From Kitasatospora albolonga (GTDB lineage: Bacteria; Actinomycetota; Actinomycetes; Streptomycetales; Streptomycetaceae): a stretch of DNA of 64,000 nucleotides. Every line of letters starts with the position of its first letter. Positions within the stretch are counted from its first letter, which is position 1. This document shows, one piece after another, positions 46,851-55,951 of the stretch. The DNA is taken from the NCBI GenBank assembly GCA_002082585.1, contig CP020563.1:4954001-5018000 (forward strand), in the 5' to 3' direction. A program made the translations under genes and the position numbers. Below the pieces are notes generated by a model. That model saw only the letters and a list, made by a program, of their open reading frames with translations. It was not told the DNA's origin and did not search any database.

Positions 46851-47366
46851 ATGCCGCGTCCCGCAAAGGGTGCCCGTCTGGGCGGCAGCGCCGCGCACGA
46901 GCGTCTGCTCCTCGCCAACCTGGCGAAGTCGCTGTTCGAGCACGGCCGCATCACGACGACCGAGGCCAAGGCCCGCCGCCTGCGCCCCGTCGCCGAGCGC
47001 CTCGTCACCAAGGCGAAGAAGGGCGACATCCACAACCGTCGCCTGGTGCTCCAGACGATCACGGACAAGAGCGTCGTCCACACGCTCTTCACCGAGATCG
47101 CTCCCCGGTACGAGAACCGCCCCGGTGGTTACACCCGTATCACCAAGATCGGCAACCGTCGTGGCGACAACGCCCCGATGGCCGTCATCGAGCTGGTCGA
47201 GGCGCTGACCGTGGCCCAGCAGGCCACCGGTGAGGCCGAGGCCGCGACGAAGCGCGCGGTCAAGGAAGACGCCCTCAAGAAGGAGGAGGCCCCCGCGGCC
47301 GAGTCCGAGGTCGTCGAGGACGCCAAGCCGGTCGAGAAGGCCGACGAGGAGTCGAAGGACGCCTGA
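46851..47366 (+). CDS. rplQ: 50S ribosomal protein L17 with acidic tail
   Basis: 171 residues from ATG 46851 with AAGGAG upstream. [20 protein letters not shown] and [13 protein letters not shown] identify the family. About 50 extra residues rich in Glu, Ala and Lys follow, typical of actinomycetes. Its tail is not part of the folded core. Confidence 0.96.
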   Translation: MPRPAKGARLGGSAAHERLLLANLAKSLFEHGRITTTEAKARRLRPVAERLVTKAKKGDIHNRRLVLQTITDKSVVHTLFTEIAPRYENRPGGYTRITKIGNRRGDNAPMAVIELVEALTVAQQATGEAEAATKRAVKEDALKKEEAPAAESEVVEDAKPVEKADEESKDA

Positions 47367-47385
47367 GCGTTCTGAGGACCACGGG

Positions 47386-47423
47386 ACGGGCCCGCACCAC
47401 CCTTCGGGGCGGTGCGGGCCCGT
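47386..47423. terminator. Hairpin after rplQ
   Basis: ACGGGCCCGCACC at 47386-47398 pairs perfectly with 47411-47423, then TTC. It separates the ribosomal cluster from truA. Confidence 0.8.
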
Positions 47424-47454
47424 TTCGCTGAGCAGGGTGGGAGAGGGAGACACG

Positions 47455-48312
47455 GTGAGTGACGAGGCGGAGCCCGGGTTCGTACGGGTGCGGCTGGATC
47501 TGGCCTACGACGGCAAGGACTTCTCCGGCTGGGCGAAGCAGACCGGCCGGCGCACGGTGCAGGGCGAGATCGAGGACGCGCTGCGGACCGTGACGCGGTC
47601 GGCGGTGACGTACGGCCTGACGGTGGCGGGCCGCACGGACGCCGGGGTGCACGCGCGGGGGCAGGTGGCCCATGTGGACCTGCCGGAGACGGTGTGGGCG
47701 GAGCACGAGGAGAAGCTGCTGCGGCGGCTGGCGGGGCGGCTTCCGCAGGATGTACGGATCTGGCGCGCGGCCCCCGCCCCGGCCGGGTTCAACGCCCGCT
47801 TCTCCGCGCTCTGGAGGCGTTACGCCTACCGGGTCGGCGACCGGCCCGGCGGGGTGGACCCGCTGACGCGCGGTCATGTGCTGTGGCACGACCGGCCGTT
47901 GGACCTGGACGCGATGAACGAGGCCGCCGCGCTGATGGTGGGCGAGCACGACTTCGCCGCGTACTGCAAGAAGCGCGAGGGTGCGACGACCATCCGTACG
48001 CTCCAGAAGCTGAGTTGGGTACGGGACCCGGCTTCGGGCGTCCTCACCGCGACCGTGCAGGCGGACGCGTTCTGCCACAACATGGTGCGGGCGCTGATCG
48101 GGGCCGCGCTCTTCGTCGGTGACGGGCGGCGTCCGGCGGCCTGGCCTGCCGAGGTGCTGGCCGCGAAGGTGCGCGACCCCGGTGTGCACGTGGTGCGGCC
48201 GCACGGGCTGACGCTGGAGGAAGTGGCGTATCCGGCGGACGAGTTGCTGGCCGCGCGGGCCGAAGAGGCCCGTAACGTGCGGACGTTGCCGGGGTCGGCG
48301 GGGTGCTGCTGA
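47455..48312 (+). CDS. truA: tRNA pseudouridine synthase A
   Basis: 285 residues from GTG 47455; GGGAGAGGGAG lies upstream. Catalytic Asp62 is in [35 protein letters not shown] is the conserved first strand. It makes pseudouridine at positions 38-40 of tRNA anticodon arms. It follows rplQ, as in most actinomycetes. Confidence 0.96.
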   Translation: MSDEAEPGFVRVRLDLAYDGKDFSGWAKQTGRRTVQGEIEDALRTVTRSAVTYGLTVAGRTDAGVHARGQVAHVDLPETVWAEHEEKLLRRLAGRLPQDVRIWRAAPAPAGFNARFSALWRRYAYRVGDRPGGVDPLTRGHVLWHDRPLDLDAMNEAAALMVGEHDFAAYCKKREGATTIRTLQKLSWVRDPASGVLTATVQADAFCHNMVRALIGAALFVGDGRRPAAWPAEVLAAKVRDPGVHVVRPHGLTLEEVAYPADELLAARAEEARNVRTLPGSAGCC

Positions 48313-48337
48313 GGCACTGAGGGCGGAGGCCGGGCGG

Positions 48338-48682
48338 TCAACTGCTGCGGCTGCGGCGGCACTCGGTCCTGAAGTGGCGTACGAAGGTGAGGACGCCCCA
48401 CACGATCAGCACGTTGACCACCGCCCCGGCCCCCTGGAACAGCGGGTCGATGAGGCTGAACCCGGCCTCCTCGACGCCCGAGGCGTCGCCGGTCAGCAGG
48501 GTCAGCGGGTAGAGCACGAAGACCAGCAGCAGGACGTCGCCCGGCCAGGCCGCCAGGGTCATCGCTCCCACGCCGTACTCCGGCCGTCCGGCGAACTCGT
48601 AGGCCACGGCGGCGAGCGTGACCACGCCGACGTAACCGGCGGCGATGCGGCGGGCCGTGCTCCGGGTGATGGGCTTGTTCAT
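48338..48682 (-). CDS. Small multi-helix membrane protein
   Basis: 114 residues from ATG 48680-48682. Three membrane segments: AAGYVGVVTLAAVAYEFAG, PGDVLLLVFVLYPLTLLTG, and GAVVNVLIVWGVLTFV. The C-terminus is basic. No family was recognised. Convergent with truA. A 12-bp palindrome TGAACACGTTCA (48759-48770) upstream resembles a TetR-family operator. Confidence 0.65.
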   Translation of the reverse strand: MNKPITRSTARRIAAGYVGVVTLAAVAYEFAGRPEYGVGAMTLAAWPGDVLLLVFVLYPLTLLTGDASGVEEAGFSLIDPLFQGAGAVVNVLIVWGVLTFVRHFRTECRRSRSS

Positions 48683-48823
48683 CGGGGCCGTCCTTCGTGC
48701 GGGGGCTGGGGGCATGGTCGCCCCCGGGCAGGAGTTCGCGCCTGCCCGTACCCATTATTGAACACGTTCAGTTCGGTGTGGGGCGCACCGCCCCCGGGAA
48801 CGGCCCGAATGGCCCGCGCGGGC

Positions 48824-49669
48824 CTACTGAGCGGGTTCCGCCGCCTGCGATGCCTGGACCCGGCCCCGGTGGTGGATCTGGCGGAAGACGAAGTTCGTCA
48901 GATCGTCGCCGACCGCGAAGACGTTCTTGTCCTGGGCGGTGACACGGGTGCCGTCGGTGAAGCCGCCGACGGTGAAGTAGGCGTACCGGCCGTAGGAGTT
49001 GGTGGTGCGCCGGCAGACCGTACCGCCCCGGCAGAAGGTGGGTACGCCCTCGCCCGCGAGGGAGGCGATGCCGCCCGCCGCCTGGTCCACCGTCTTCTTC
49101 GCGCGGGCCTCGGTGTCGAAGACCGCTATGCCGACGGTGACGGCGACCCCGTCCTTGCGGTAGGTCGCCCGGATGAGCTGCTCGCAGCCGTTGTTCGTGA
49201 GGACCGCGCCGAGGGCGCCCTGGGTGCCGCTCGCGCAGTCGGTGACGCGGTTCGTCGCGCCCTTCAGATGGACGCGGTCGCCCATGGCGAGCTTCTCACC
49301 GGGGAAGAAGCCGTCGACCGTGATCGGCGCCTTGTCCTTGTCGGCGCTGACTATGTACTCCTTCGGGTCCGGCGGGGGCGGGGGTGCCACCGGGGAGAAG
49401 GAGGGCTCGGGCGCGGAGGTGTCCTCGGGCAGGTCGGCCGGGGCGGGCAGTTTGCTCGCGCTGCTCCCCGGGGCGTTCCCGCCGCTCCCCGTGCTGACCA
49501 CGGCGGTGGCCACCGCCGCGCCGACCAGCGCGGTGGCCAGCACCCCGCCGCCGATCATCAGCCACCGCTTGCGGCGGGTGCGCGCGGCCGACTCCTCGGC
49601 GAGCGCCGCCCAGTCCGGAGTTCCGTTGTCCCCTGGCCCCCAGGAGGGCCCCCCTTGCCATGAACTCAT
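48824..49669 (-). CDS. Single-pass membrane protein with exported domain
   Basis: 281 residues from ATG 49667-49669. The cytosolic N-terminus is about 38 residues, with one helix (WLMIGGGVLATALVGAAVATA, about 36-57), a Pro-rich linker (PSFSPVAPPPPPDPKEY), then a beta-rich outer domain with four cysteines. No enzymatic motif was seen. It diverges from the ABC-F gene. Function unknown. Confidence 0.75.
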   Translation of the reverse strand: MSSWQGGPSWGPGDNGTPDWAALAEESAARTRRKRWLMIGGGVLATALVGAAVATAVVSTGSGGNAPGSSASKLPAPADLPEDTSAPEPSFSPVAPPPPPDPKEYIVSADKDKAPITVDGFFPGEKLAMGDRVHLKGATNRVTDCASGTQGALGAVLTNNGCEQLIRATYRKDGVAVTVGIAVFDTEARAKKTVDQAAGGIASLAGEGVPTFCRGGTVCRRTTNSYGRYAYFTVGGFTDGTRVTAQDKNVFAVGDDLTNFVFRQIHHRGRVQASQAAEPAQ

Positions 49670-49744
49670 GCGCGAATCCTAGAGCGTCGCGTTCGGCCGC
49701 AGACCCTCGCCGGGTAAACCGGTTGGGCCATCGCATCGCGGGCG

Positions 49745-51379
49745 GTGACAATGCTCCGTATGGGACATCTGGAAGCGGGCCACCTGGAGTACTACCTGCC
49801 GGACGGGCGGGTGCTGCTCGGCGATGCCTCGTTCCGGGTGGCCGACGGAGCCGTCGTCGCCCTCGTCGGGGCCAACGGGGCGGGCAAGACGACCCTGCTG
49901 CGCCTTCTCGCCGGTGAGCTCCAGCCGCACGGCGGCACGGTCTCGGTGAGCGGCGGGCTCGGTGTGATGCCGCAGTTCGTGGGGTCGGTACGGGACGAGC
50001 GGACCGTACGGGACCTGCTGGTGTCGGTGTCGCAGCCGCGCATCCGGGAAGCGGCGAAGGCGGTGGACGCGGCCGAGGAGAAGATCCTCACCGTCGACGA
50101 CGAGGCCGCGCAGATGGCGTACGCGCAGGCGCTCAGCGACTGGGCCGAGGCGCGCGGGTACGAGGCCGAGACGGTCTGGGACATGTGCACGATGGCGGCG
50201 CTGGGTGTCCCGTACGAGAAGGCGCAGTGGCGCGAGGTGCGCACGCTCAGCGGTGGTGAGCAGAAGCGGCTGGTCCTGGAGGCGCTGCTGCGCGGCCCCG
50301 ACGAGGTGCTGCTCCTGGACGAGCCGGACAACTATCTGGACGTCCCCGGCAAGCGCTGGCTGGAGGAGAGGCTCAAGGAGACCCGTAAGACGGTCCTCTT
50401 CGTCTCCCACGACCGGGAGCTGCTCTCCCGGGCCGCCGAGAAGATCGTCAGCGTGGAGCCGAGCCCGGCGGGCAGCGATGTGTGGGTGCACGGCGGCGGC
50501 TTCGCCACGTACCACCAGGCGCGCAAGGAGCGGTTCGCGCGGTTCGAGGAGCTGCTGCGGCGCTGGCAGGAGGAGCACGCCCGGCTGAAGGCGCTCGTCC
50601 TGCGGATGCGGCAGCAGGCGGCGAACAGCCCGGACATGGCCAACCGCTACCACGCGATGCAGACCCGCTTCAAGAAGTTCGAGGAGGCCGGACCGCCGCC
50701 GGAGCCGCCGCGCGAGCAGGACATCCGCATGCGGCTGCGCGGCGGGCGGACCGGGGTGCGGGCGGTGACCTGCGAGGGCCTGGAGCTGACCGGGCTGATG
50801 AAACCGTTCGACCTGGAGATCTACTACGGGGAGCGCGTCGCGGTCCTCGGCTCCAACGGGTCCGGCAAGTCGCACTTCCTGCGGCTGCTGGCGGGGGAGC
50901 CGGTGGCGCACACGGGGGAGTGGAAGCTCGGGGCGCGGGTCGTGCCCGGGCACTTCGCGCAGACCCACGCGCACCCGGAGCTGCTGGGGAAGACCCTGGT
51001 GGACATCCTCTGGTCCGAGCACGCCAAGGATCGTGGCGGGGCGATGGGGGTGCTGCGGCGGTACGAGCTGGAGCGGCAGGGGGACCAGGCGTTCGAACGG
51101 CTGTCCGGCGGGCAGCAGGCGCGGTTCCAGATCCTGCTGCTGGAGCTGGCCGGGACGACGGCGCTGCTCCTGGACGAGCCGACGGACAACCTGGACCTGG
51201 AGTCGGCCGAGGCGCTCCAGGACGGTCTGGAGTCGTACGACGGCACGGTGGTGGCCGTCACCCACGACCGGTGGTTCGCGAAGTCCTTCGACCGGTATCT
51301 GGTCTTCGGCTCGGACGGGGTCGTACGGGAGACGCCGGAGCCGGTGTGGGACGAGCGGCGGGTCCGGCGGGCGCGGTGA
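49745..51379 (+). CDS. ABC-F family ATPase
   Basis: 544 residues from GTG 49745; ATG 49751 or 49760 may be the true start. It has two nucleotide-binding domains without membrane segments. The Walker A motifs are GANGAGKTTLLRL and GSNGSGKSHFLRL, the signatures LSGGEQKRLVLEAL and LSGGQQARFQ, and the Walker B LLLDEPDNYLD and LLLDEPTDNLDLE. The inter-domain linker (about 255-330) is charged and helical. ABC-F proteins act on the ribosome, as translation factors or antibiotic protection proteins. Which role applies here cannot be told. Confidence 0.88.
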   Translation: MTMLRMGHLEAGHLEYYLPDGRVLLGDASFRVADGAVVALVGANGAGKTTLLRLLAGELQPHGGTVSVSGGLGVMPQFVGSVRDERTVRDLLVSVSQPRIREAAKAVDAAEEKILTVDDEAAQMAYAQALSDWAEARGYEAETVWDMCTMAALGVPYEKAQWREVRTLSGGEQKRLVLEALLRGPDEVLLLDEPDNYLDVPGKRWLEERLKETRKTVLFVSHDRELLSRAAEKIVSVEPSPAGSDVWVHGGGFATYHQARKERFARFEELLRRWQEEHARLKALVLRMRQQAANSPDMANRYHAMQTRFKKFEEAGPPPEPPREQDIRMRLRGGRTGVRAVTCEGLELTGLMKPFDLEIYYGERVAVLGSNGSGKSHFLRLLAGEPVAHTGEWKLGARVVPGHFAQTHAHPELLGKTLVDILWSEHAKDRGGAMGVLRRYELERQGDQAFERLSGGQQARFQILLLELAGTTALLLDEPTDNLDLESAEALQDGLESYDGTVVAVTHDRWFAKSFDRYLVFGSDGVVRETPEPVWDERRVRRAR

Positions 51380-51430
51380 CCCCGGCGGCCGGTGGGGCTG
51401 GGACCGGTGATCGGCCGGGCTGGTCCCGGC

Positions 51431-51458
51431 GGGTCCGCGGGGCCGGCCCCGCGGACCC
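51431..51458. terminator. Terminator of the ABC-F gene
   Basis: GGGTCCGCGGGGCC at 51431-51444 is followed directly by its exact reverse complement (51445-51458), then GTTTT. The rplM -35 begins 4 bases later. Confidence 0.8.
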
Positions 51459-51461
51459 GTT

Positions 51462-51491
51462 TTGACCCGTCCGGGGCGGGGCGGGTACTGT
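51462..51491 (+). promoter_or_regulatory. rplM-rpsI promoter
   Basis: TTGACC at 51462-51467 and TACTGT at 51486-51491, spacer 18. A leader of about 180 bases precedes rplM and contains no gene. Confidence 0.75.
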
Positions 51492-51675
51492 CGACAGTTG
51501 TTATGCGCAGGGGCTGCGCCCTTCTCACACGAAGAGCCTCTGCGTACGTTCTCTGGAGCAGTTACCAGTGGCTCGCATACGGGCGGTGTCCCGGCACTGT
51601 GAGCCCCAGCTGCATGATCGCTTCAGAGGTGTCGTGTGTCTGGACCCCATCCACTGAAGAAGCGAAGGCTACGAA

Positions 51676-52119
51676 GTGCGTACGTACAGCCCCAAGCCCG
51701 GCGATGTCACTCGCCAGTGGCACATCATTGACGCTCAGGACATCGTCCTGGGCCGTCTGGCCACCACGGCTGCGAACCTCCTCCGAGGCAAGCACAAGGC
51801 GATCTACGCCCCCCACATGGACATGGGCGACTTCGTCATCATCATCAACGCCGACAAGGTGCACCTGTCCGGCAACAAGAAGACCCAGAAGATGGCGTAC
51901 CGCCACTCGGGCTTCCCGGGCGGTCTCCGTTCGGTGCGCTACGACGAGCTTCTCGCGAAGAGCCCCGAGAAGGCCGTCGAGAAGGCGATCAAGGGCATGA
52001 TCCCCAAGAACACCCTGGGCCGTCAGGTGCTCTCGAAGCTCAAGGTCTACGCGGGCGACCAGCACCCGCACGCTGCTCAGCAGCCGGTCCCGTTCGAGAT
52101 CACCCAGGTCGCGCAGTAG
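51676..52119 (+). CDS. rplM: 50S ribosomal protein L13
   Basis: 147 residues from GTG 51676. [20 protein letters not shown] and [20 protein letters not shown] are conserved. An early 23S rRNA binder, paired with rpsI as in nearly all bacteria. Confidence 0.97.
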   Translation: MRTYSPKPGDVTRQWHIIDAQDIVLGRLATTAANLLRGKHKAIYAPHMDMGDFVIIINADKVHLSGNKKTQKMAYRHSGFPGGLRSVRYDELLAKSPEKAVEKAIKGMIPKNTLGRQVLSKLKVYAGDQHPHAAQQPVPFEITQVAQ

Positions 52120-52163
52120 TTCCGGCCACCCCCTAAGACATACAGAAAGATCTGAGGAGCATC

Positions 52164-52691
52164 GTGGCCGAGACCACTGTTGAGAACCCTGTCGAGGGCA
52201 CCGAGGGCGAGGAGACCTTCGCCGAGGTGACCACCTTCGAGTCGGAGGTCCCCGTCGAGGGTGAGTACACCTCCGAGTCGCTCGCGGGCCGCTTCGGCGA
52301 CCCGCAGCCCGCGGCCGGCCTTGGCCGTCGCAAGAACGCCATCGCCCGCGTCCGGATCGTTCCGGGCACCGGCAAGTGGAAGATCAACGGTCGCACCCTT
52401 GAGGACTACTTCCCCAACAAGGTGCACCAGCAGGAAGTCAACGAGCCCTTCAAGGTGCTCGAGCTCGACGGCCGCTACGACGTCATCGCCCGTATCTCGG
52501 GTGGCGGCGTTTCCGGTCAGGCCGGCGCCCTGCGCCTCGGCGTGGCCCGCGCGCTGAACGAGGCGGACGTGGACAACAACCGCGCCACGCTGAAGAAGGC
52601 CGGCTTCCTCTCCCGCGACGACCGTGCGGTCGAGCGCAAGAAGGCCGGTCTCAAGAAGGCCCGCAAGGCGCCGCAGTACAGCAAGCGCTAA
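52164..52691 (+). CDS. rpsI: 30S ribosomal protein S9 with N-terminal extension
   Basis: 175 residues from GTG 52164. The first about 45 residues are an acidic actinomycete extension. The S9 core starts at [19 protein letters not shown] and ends [11 protein letters not shown], whose terminal Arg contacts the P-site tRNA. Confidence 0.96.
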   Translation: MAETTVENPVEGTEGEETFAEVTTFESEVPVEGEYTSESLAGRFGDPQPAAGLGRRKNAIARVRIVPGTGKWKINGRTLEDYFPNKVHQQEVNEPFKVLELDGRYDVIARISGGGVSGQAGALRLGVARALNEADVDNNRATLKKAGFLSRDDRAVERKKAGLKKARKAPQYSKR

Positions 52692-52718
52692 TCAGCCTGC
52701 TCCGTCTGCACCACACGT

Positions 52719-52753
52719 ACGCCCCGGCGGCACACTCCGTGCTGCTGGGGCGT
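52719..52753. terminator. Terminator after rpsI
   Basis: ACGCCCCGGCGGCAC (52719-52733) pairs with GTGCTGCTGGGGCGT (52739-52753) with minor mismatches. TCGTTTAT follows. Confidence 0.7.
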
Positions 52754-52885
52754 TCGTTTATCGGGCCCCGCAGGCGTATAACGGCATGAGACGTTCATCG
52801 GCCCGCACGCCGCGTACCCCGCACGCAGCTCACCCCTCGCGCGTGTGCCGGGCGGGCCGTGCCGTCCGCCCATGCCGTCCGCCTG

Positions 52886-52960
52886 GCGGTTTTGCTGTTT
52901 TCGTTGTTGTGGTTGTTTAGTTTCGCCTTGCTTTGCTTTGGTTTGTTTTTTTGTGGTTTC
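52886..52960 (+). other. T/G-rich, A-poor leader before glmM
   Basis: About 75 bases are built mostly of T and G with a single A and few C (for example TTTCGTTGTTGTGGTTG, TTTGGTTTGTTTTTTT). This is very unlike the surrounding GC-rich DNA. It ends 22 bases before the GTG of glmM. Confidence 0.8.
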
Positions 52961-52981
52961 GGAGCACCTCGGAGGACACCA

Positions 52982-54340
52982 GTGGGACGACTCTTCGGTA
53001 CGGACGGAGTGCGCGGTGTCGCCAACGCGGATCTGACGGCCGAGCTCGCGCTCGGGCTCTCGGTCGCGGCGGCGCACGTACTCGCCGAGGCGGGCACCTT
53101 CGAGGGCCATCGCCCGACGGCTGTGGTCGGCCGTGACCCCCGGGCGTCCGGAGAGTTCCTGGAAGCCGCCGTGGTGGCCGGTCTTGCCAGCGCGGGCGTG
53201 GACGTCCTGCGCGTGGGCGTGCTGCCGACGCCGGCCGTGGCGTACCTCACCGGCTCGCTCGGCGCGGACATCGGCGTGATGCTCTCCGCCAGCCACAACG
53301 CGATGCCGGACAACGGCGTGAAGTTCTTCGCGCGCGGCGGCCACAAGCTCGCCGACGAGCTGGAGGACCGGATCGAGACGGTCTACGAGCAGCACCGCAC
53401 CGGTGAGCCGTGGAACCGCCCGACCGGCGCGGGCGTGGGCCGGGTCACCGACTACACGGAGGGCTTCGACCGGTACGTCGCCCACCTCATCGGTGTCCTC
53501 CCCAACCGCCTCGACGGGCTGAAGGTCGTCCTGGACGAGGCGCACGGCGCCGCCGCCCGGGTCTCGCCCGAGGCGTTCGCGCGGGCCGGTGCCGAGGTCG
53601 TCACCATCGGCGCCGCGCCGGACGGCCTCAACATCAACGACGGCTGCGGCTCCACCCACCTGGACCTCCTGCGCGCCGCCGTCGTCGAGCACGGCGCCGA
53701 CCTCGGCATCGCCCACGACGGCGACGCCGACCGCTGCCTCGCCGTGGACGCGGCGGGCGAGGAGGTCGACGGCGACCAGATCCTCGCCGTCCTGGCCCTC
53801 GCCATGCGGGAGGCCGGGCAGCTCCGCAAGGACACCGTCGTCGGCACCGTGATGTCGAACCTCGGCTTCAAGCTCGCCATGGAGCGCGAGGGCATCCAGC
53901 TCGTCCAGACGGCGGTCGGCGACCGTTACGTCCTGGAGTCGATGAAGGCCGAGGGCTTCGCGCTCGGTGGCGAGCAGTCCGGCCACGTCATCGTCCTGGA
54001 CCACGCCACGACCGGCGACGGCACGCTGACCGGCCTGATGCTGGCGGCCCGCGTCGCCGCCACCGGCCGCAGCCTCGCCGAGCTGGCCGGGGTCATGGAG
54101 CGGATGCCGCAGGTCCTCATCAACGTCCCCGACGTCGACAAGTCCCGGGTCACCACCTCCTCCGAGCTGGCCGCGGCGGTGACCGACGCGGAGCGCGAGC
54201 TCGGCTCCACCGGCCGCGTACTGCTGCGCCAGTCGGGTACGGAGCCGCTGGTACGGGTCATGGTCGAGGCCGCCGACATCGAGCAGGCGCGCGCGGTCGC
54301 GGGCCGTCTGGCGGACGTGGTGAAGTCGGCGCTGGGCTGA
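52982..54340 (+). CDS. glmM: Phosphoglucosamine mutase
   Basis: 452 residues from GTG 52982, with GGAGG at 52971-52975. [13 protein letters not shown] opens the protein. The active serine is Ser104 in [17 protein letters not shown], the metal loop is DGDADRC, and the substrate loop GGEQSGHVI. The C-terminal [14 protein letters not shown] binds phosphate. It makes glucosamine-1-phosphate for UDP-GlcNAc and cell wall synthesis. Confidence 0.97.
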   Translation: MGRLFGTDGVRGVANADLTAELALGLSVAAAHVLAEAGTFEGHRPTAVVGRDPRASGEFLEAAVVAGLASAGVDVLRVGVLPTPAVAYLTGSLGADIGVMLSASHNAMPDNGVKFFARGGHKLADELEDRIETVYEQHRTGEPWNRPTGAGVGRVTDYTEGFDRYVAHLIGVLPNRLDGLKVVLDEAHGAAARVSPEAFARAGAEVVTIGAAPDGLNINDGCGSTHLDLLRAAVVEHGADLGIAHDGDADRCLAVDAAGEEVDGDQILAVLALAMREAGQLRKDTVVGTVMSNLGFKLAMEREGIQLVQTAVGDRYVLESMKAEGFALGGEQSGHVIVLDHATTGDGTLTGLMLAARVAATGRSLAELAGVMERMPQVLINVPDVDKSRVTTSSELAAAVTDAERELGSTGRVLLRQSGTEPLVRVMVEAADIEQARAVAGRLADVVKSALG

Positions 54341-54379
54341 GACGCGGAGACGTACGCGCAGGGGAGCCTCGGAGGCCCC

Positions 54380-54453
54380 GTACCGGCGAGGGGCCCCGAA
54401 GGCTCCCGGGCCCGGTGCGGGGCCTCCGGGCCGTACGGGGGCCTCGCCGGTAC
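54380..54453. terminator. Bidirectional terminator between glmM and tetR-type gene
   Basis: GTACCGGCGAGG at 54380-54391 pairs with CCTCGCCGGTAC at 54442-54453; the inside is a nested GC-rich hairpin and further complementary arms lie outside. Confidence 0.65.
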
Positions 54454-54499
54454 CCGTACGGGAGCTCCGCGTCGTACGCGTACGGCCTCCGGCCCCCGG

Positions 54500-55156
54500 T
54501 CAGACGCGGTGGCCGCGGACGAACACCGTGACGCCGTCGGCGATCCAGGCCGCGCGCTCGTCCGGGGCGACGGCCGACGCGGGCGGGCCGGGCGTGGCCG
54601 AGACCAGCCGGGCGAACTGGGCCGCGGCGCGGTCGGCGTCCGGGACGCGCAGCAGCCCGGCCCCGTCCCACCGCCGGAGGACGGCGGCCAGTTCCGCGCG
54701 GACCCGCGCCGGGCCGGCCTGCCACCACCGGGCGATGACCTCGGCGTCGAGGTGGGCGGCCTCGGCCCGGACCTGACCGATCAGCGCCCGGTGCGCCGCC
54801 GAGTGCGCCAGGCCGGACAGCCAGTCTCCCGTGTCGTCGAGCCAGTCGGTGGCGAACGCCAGCAGGGCGGCCTCGGCCTCCTCCGCGTTCGCGGCGGCCG
54901 GGAGATGACGTTCGATCAGGGCGATCTCGGCCTCGGCGACATGCGTGGCCGAGTCCACGATCACGGTGGCGAACAGGGCGTATTTGTCCGCGAAGTGCTT
55001 GTAGATCGTGCGCGTCGAGGTCGCCGAGGCCGTGGCGATGGCGTCGATGCTGGCGCGTGCGTAGCCGTCGCGGGCGAAGACCTCACGGCCGCCGGTCATG
55101 ATCGCCTGGTGTTTGGCCGGGCGCAGCCGTCCGGACGTCTCTGCCGCTGGGCTCAC
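54500..55156 (-). CDS. TetR-family repressor
   Basis: 218 residues from GTG 55154-55156, with AAGGAG upstream. The N-terminal HTH reads REVFARDGYARASIDAIATA then SATSTRTIYKHFADKYALFA, the TetR pattern. The C-terminal ligand domain is helical and Ala-rich. Divergent from the FMN reductase gene; the GTAAAGT/ACTTTAC dyad between them is the likely operator. The ligand is unknown, perhaps a quinone or other redox compound, given the target. Confidence 0.88.
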   Translation of the reverse strand: MSPAAETSGRLRPAKHQAIMTGGREVFARDGYARASIDAIATASATSTRTIYKHFADKYALFATVIVDSATHVAEAEIALIERHLPAAANAEEAEAALLAFATDWLDDTGDWLSGLAHSAAHRALIGQVRAEAAHLDAEVIARWWQAGPARVRAELAAVLRRWDGAGLLRVPDADRAAAQFARLVSATPGPPASAVAPDERAAWIADGVTVFVRGHRV

Positions 55157-55207
55157 CGATAACTCCTTGCCTCTCGAACGTATGTGGTGCACGCTCGACG
55201 GTAGCAG

Positions 55208-55230
55208 GTAAAGTCTACGTTGTACTTTAC
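55208..55230. promoter_or_regulatory. Operator dyad between tetR-type gene and FMN reductase
   Basis: GTAAAGT-N9-ACTTTAC, perfect 7-bp arms. It lies 52 bases from the repressor start and 43 from the reductase start, so one repressor could close both promoters. Confidence 0.7.
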
Positions 55231-55272
55231 AGCTGACACCCCTATCCGCATGTGTACGGAGGAGAGAACGTC

Positions 55273-55899
55273 ATGACACGTCTCGCGATCGTCACCGGCA
55301 GCACCCGCACCCACCGCAGGGGCGCGGCCGTGGCCGACTGGGTCCTGACCACCGGCCGTAAGGCCGCCCCCGAGGGCGTGGAGCTGGAGCTCGTCGACCT
55401 GGCCGACTTCGCGCTGCCGGTCCTCGACGAACCGGCCCCGGCCGCCTGGGGCATCTACGCCCACGAGCACACCCGGCGCTGGTCGGAGGCGATCGCCGCC
55501 TTCGACGGCTATGTGTTCGTGACGCCGGAGTACAACCACGGCGTCCCCGGACCGTTGAAGAACGCCATCGACTACCTCTACGCCGAGTGGCACCACAAGG
55601 CCGTCGGGTTCGTCGGTTACGGGGTCGAGGGGGGCGTGCGCGCGGTCGAGCAGCTCCGCCAGATCGCCGCCGAGCTCAAGCTCGCCGATGTGGGGACCCA
55701 GGTGGCCCTGAACACCTACACCGACTTCGACTACACCGGAGTCGACCTCGGTGACCCCGCGGCCACCGGTGTCTTCGCCCCGGCCGAGCGCCACGCGGAC
55801 GGCCTGGCGACGCTGCTGGAGGAGGTCACGGTGTGGAGCCGCGCCCTGGCCACGGTCCGCGCCCGCACCGACCGGGAGCTGACGGCGACCGCGAGCTGA
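55273..55899 (+). CDS. NADPH-dependent FMN reductase family protein
   Basis: 208 residues from ATG 55273, with GGAGGAGAG upstream. The flavodoxin-like fold begins RLAIVTGSTRTHRRGAAVAD. The flavin-binding motif is VTPEYNHGVPGPLKNAIDYL, typical of the family that includes azo- and quinone reductases. It is probably an NAD(P)H:flavin or quinone reductase under TetR control. Confidence 0.85.
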   Translation: MTRLAIVTGSTRTHRRGAAVADWVLTTGRKAAPEGVELELVDLADFALPVLDEPAPAAWGIYAHEHTRRWSEAIAAFDGYVFVTPEYNHGVPGPLKNAIDYLYAEWHHKAVGFVGYGVEGGVRAVEQLRQIAAELKLADVGTQVALNTYTDFDYTGVDLGDPAATGVFAPAERHADGLATLLEEVTVWSRALATVRARTDRELTATAS

Positions 55900-55912
55900 C
55901 ACCGGCCGGGAG

Positions 55913-55939
55913 CTCGCGTCAGCCACGAGCTGACGCGAG
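55913..55939. terminator. Bidirectional terminator
   Basis: CTCGCGTCAGC at 55913-55923 pairs perfectly with 55929-55939, loop CACGA. It lies between the FMN reductase and the convergent DUF389 gene. Confidence 0.8.
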
Positions 55940-55951
55940 GGCGGCGAACGG

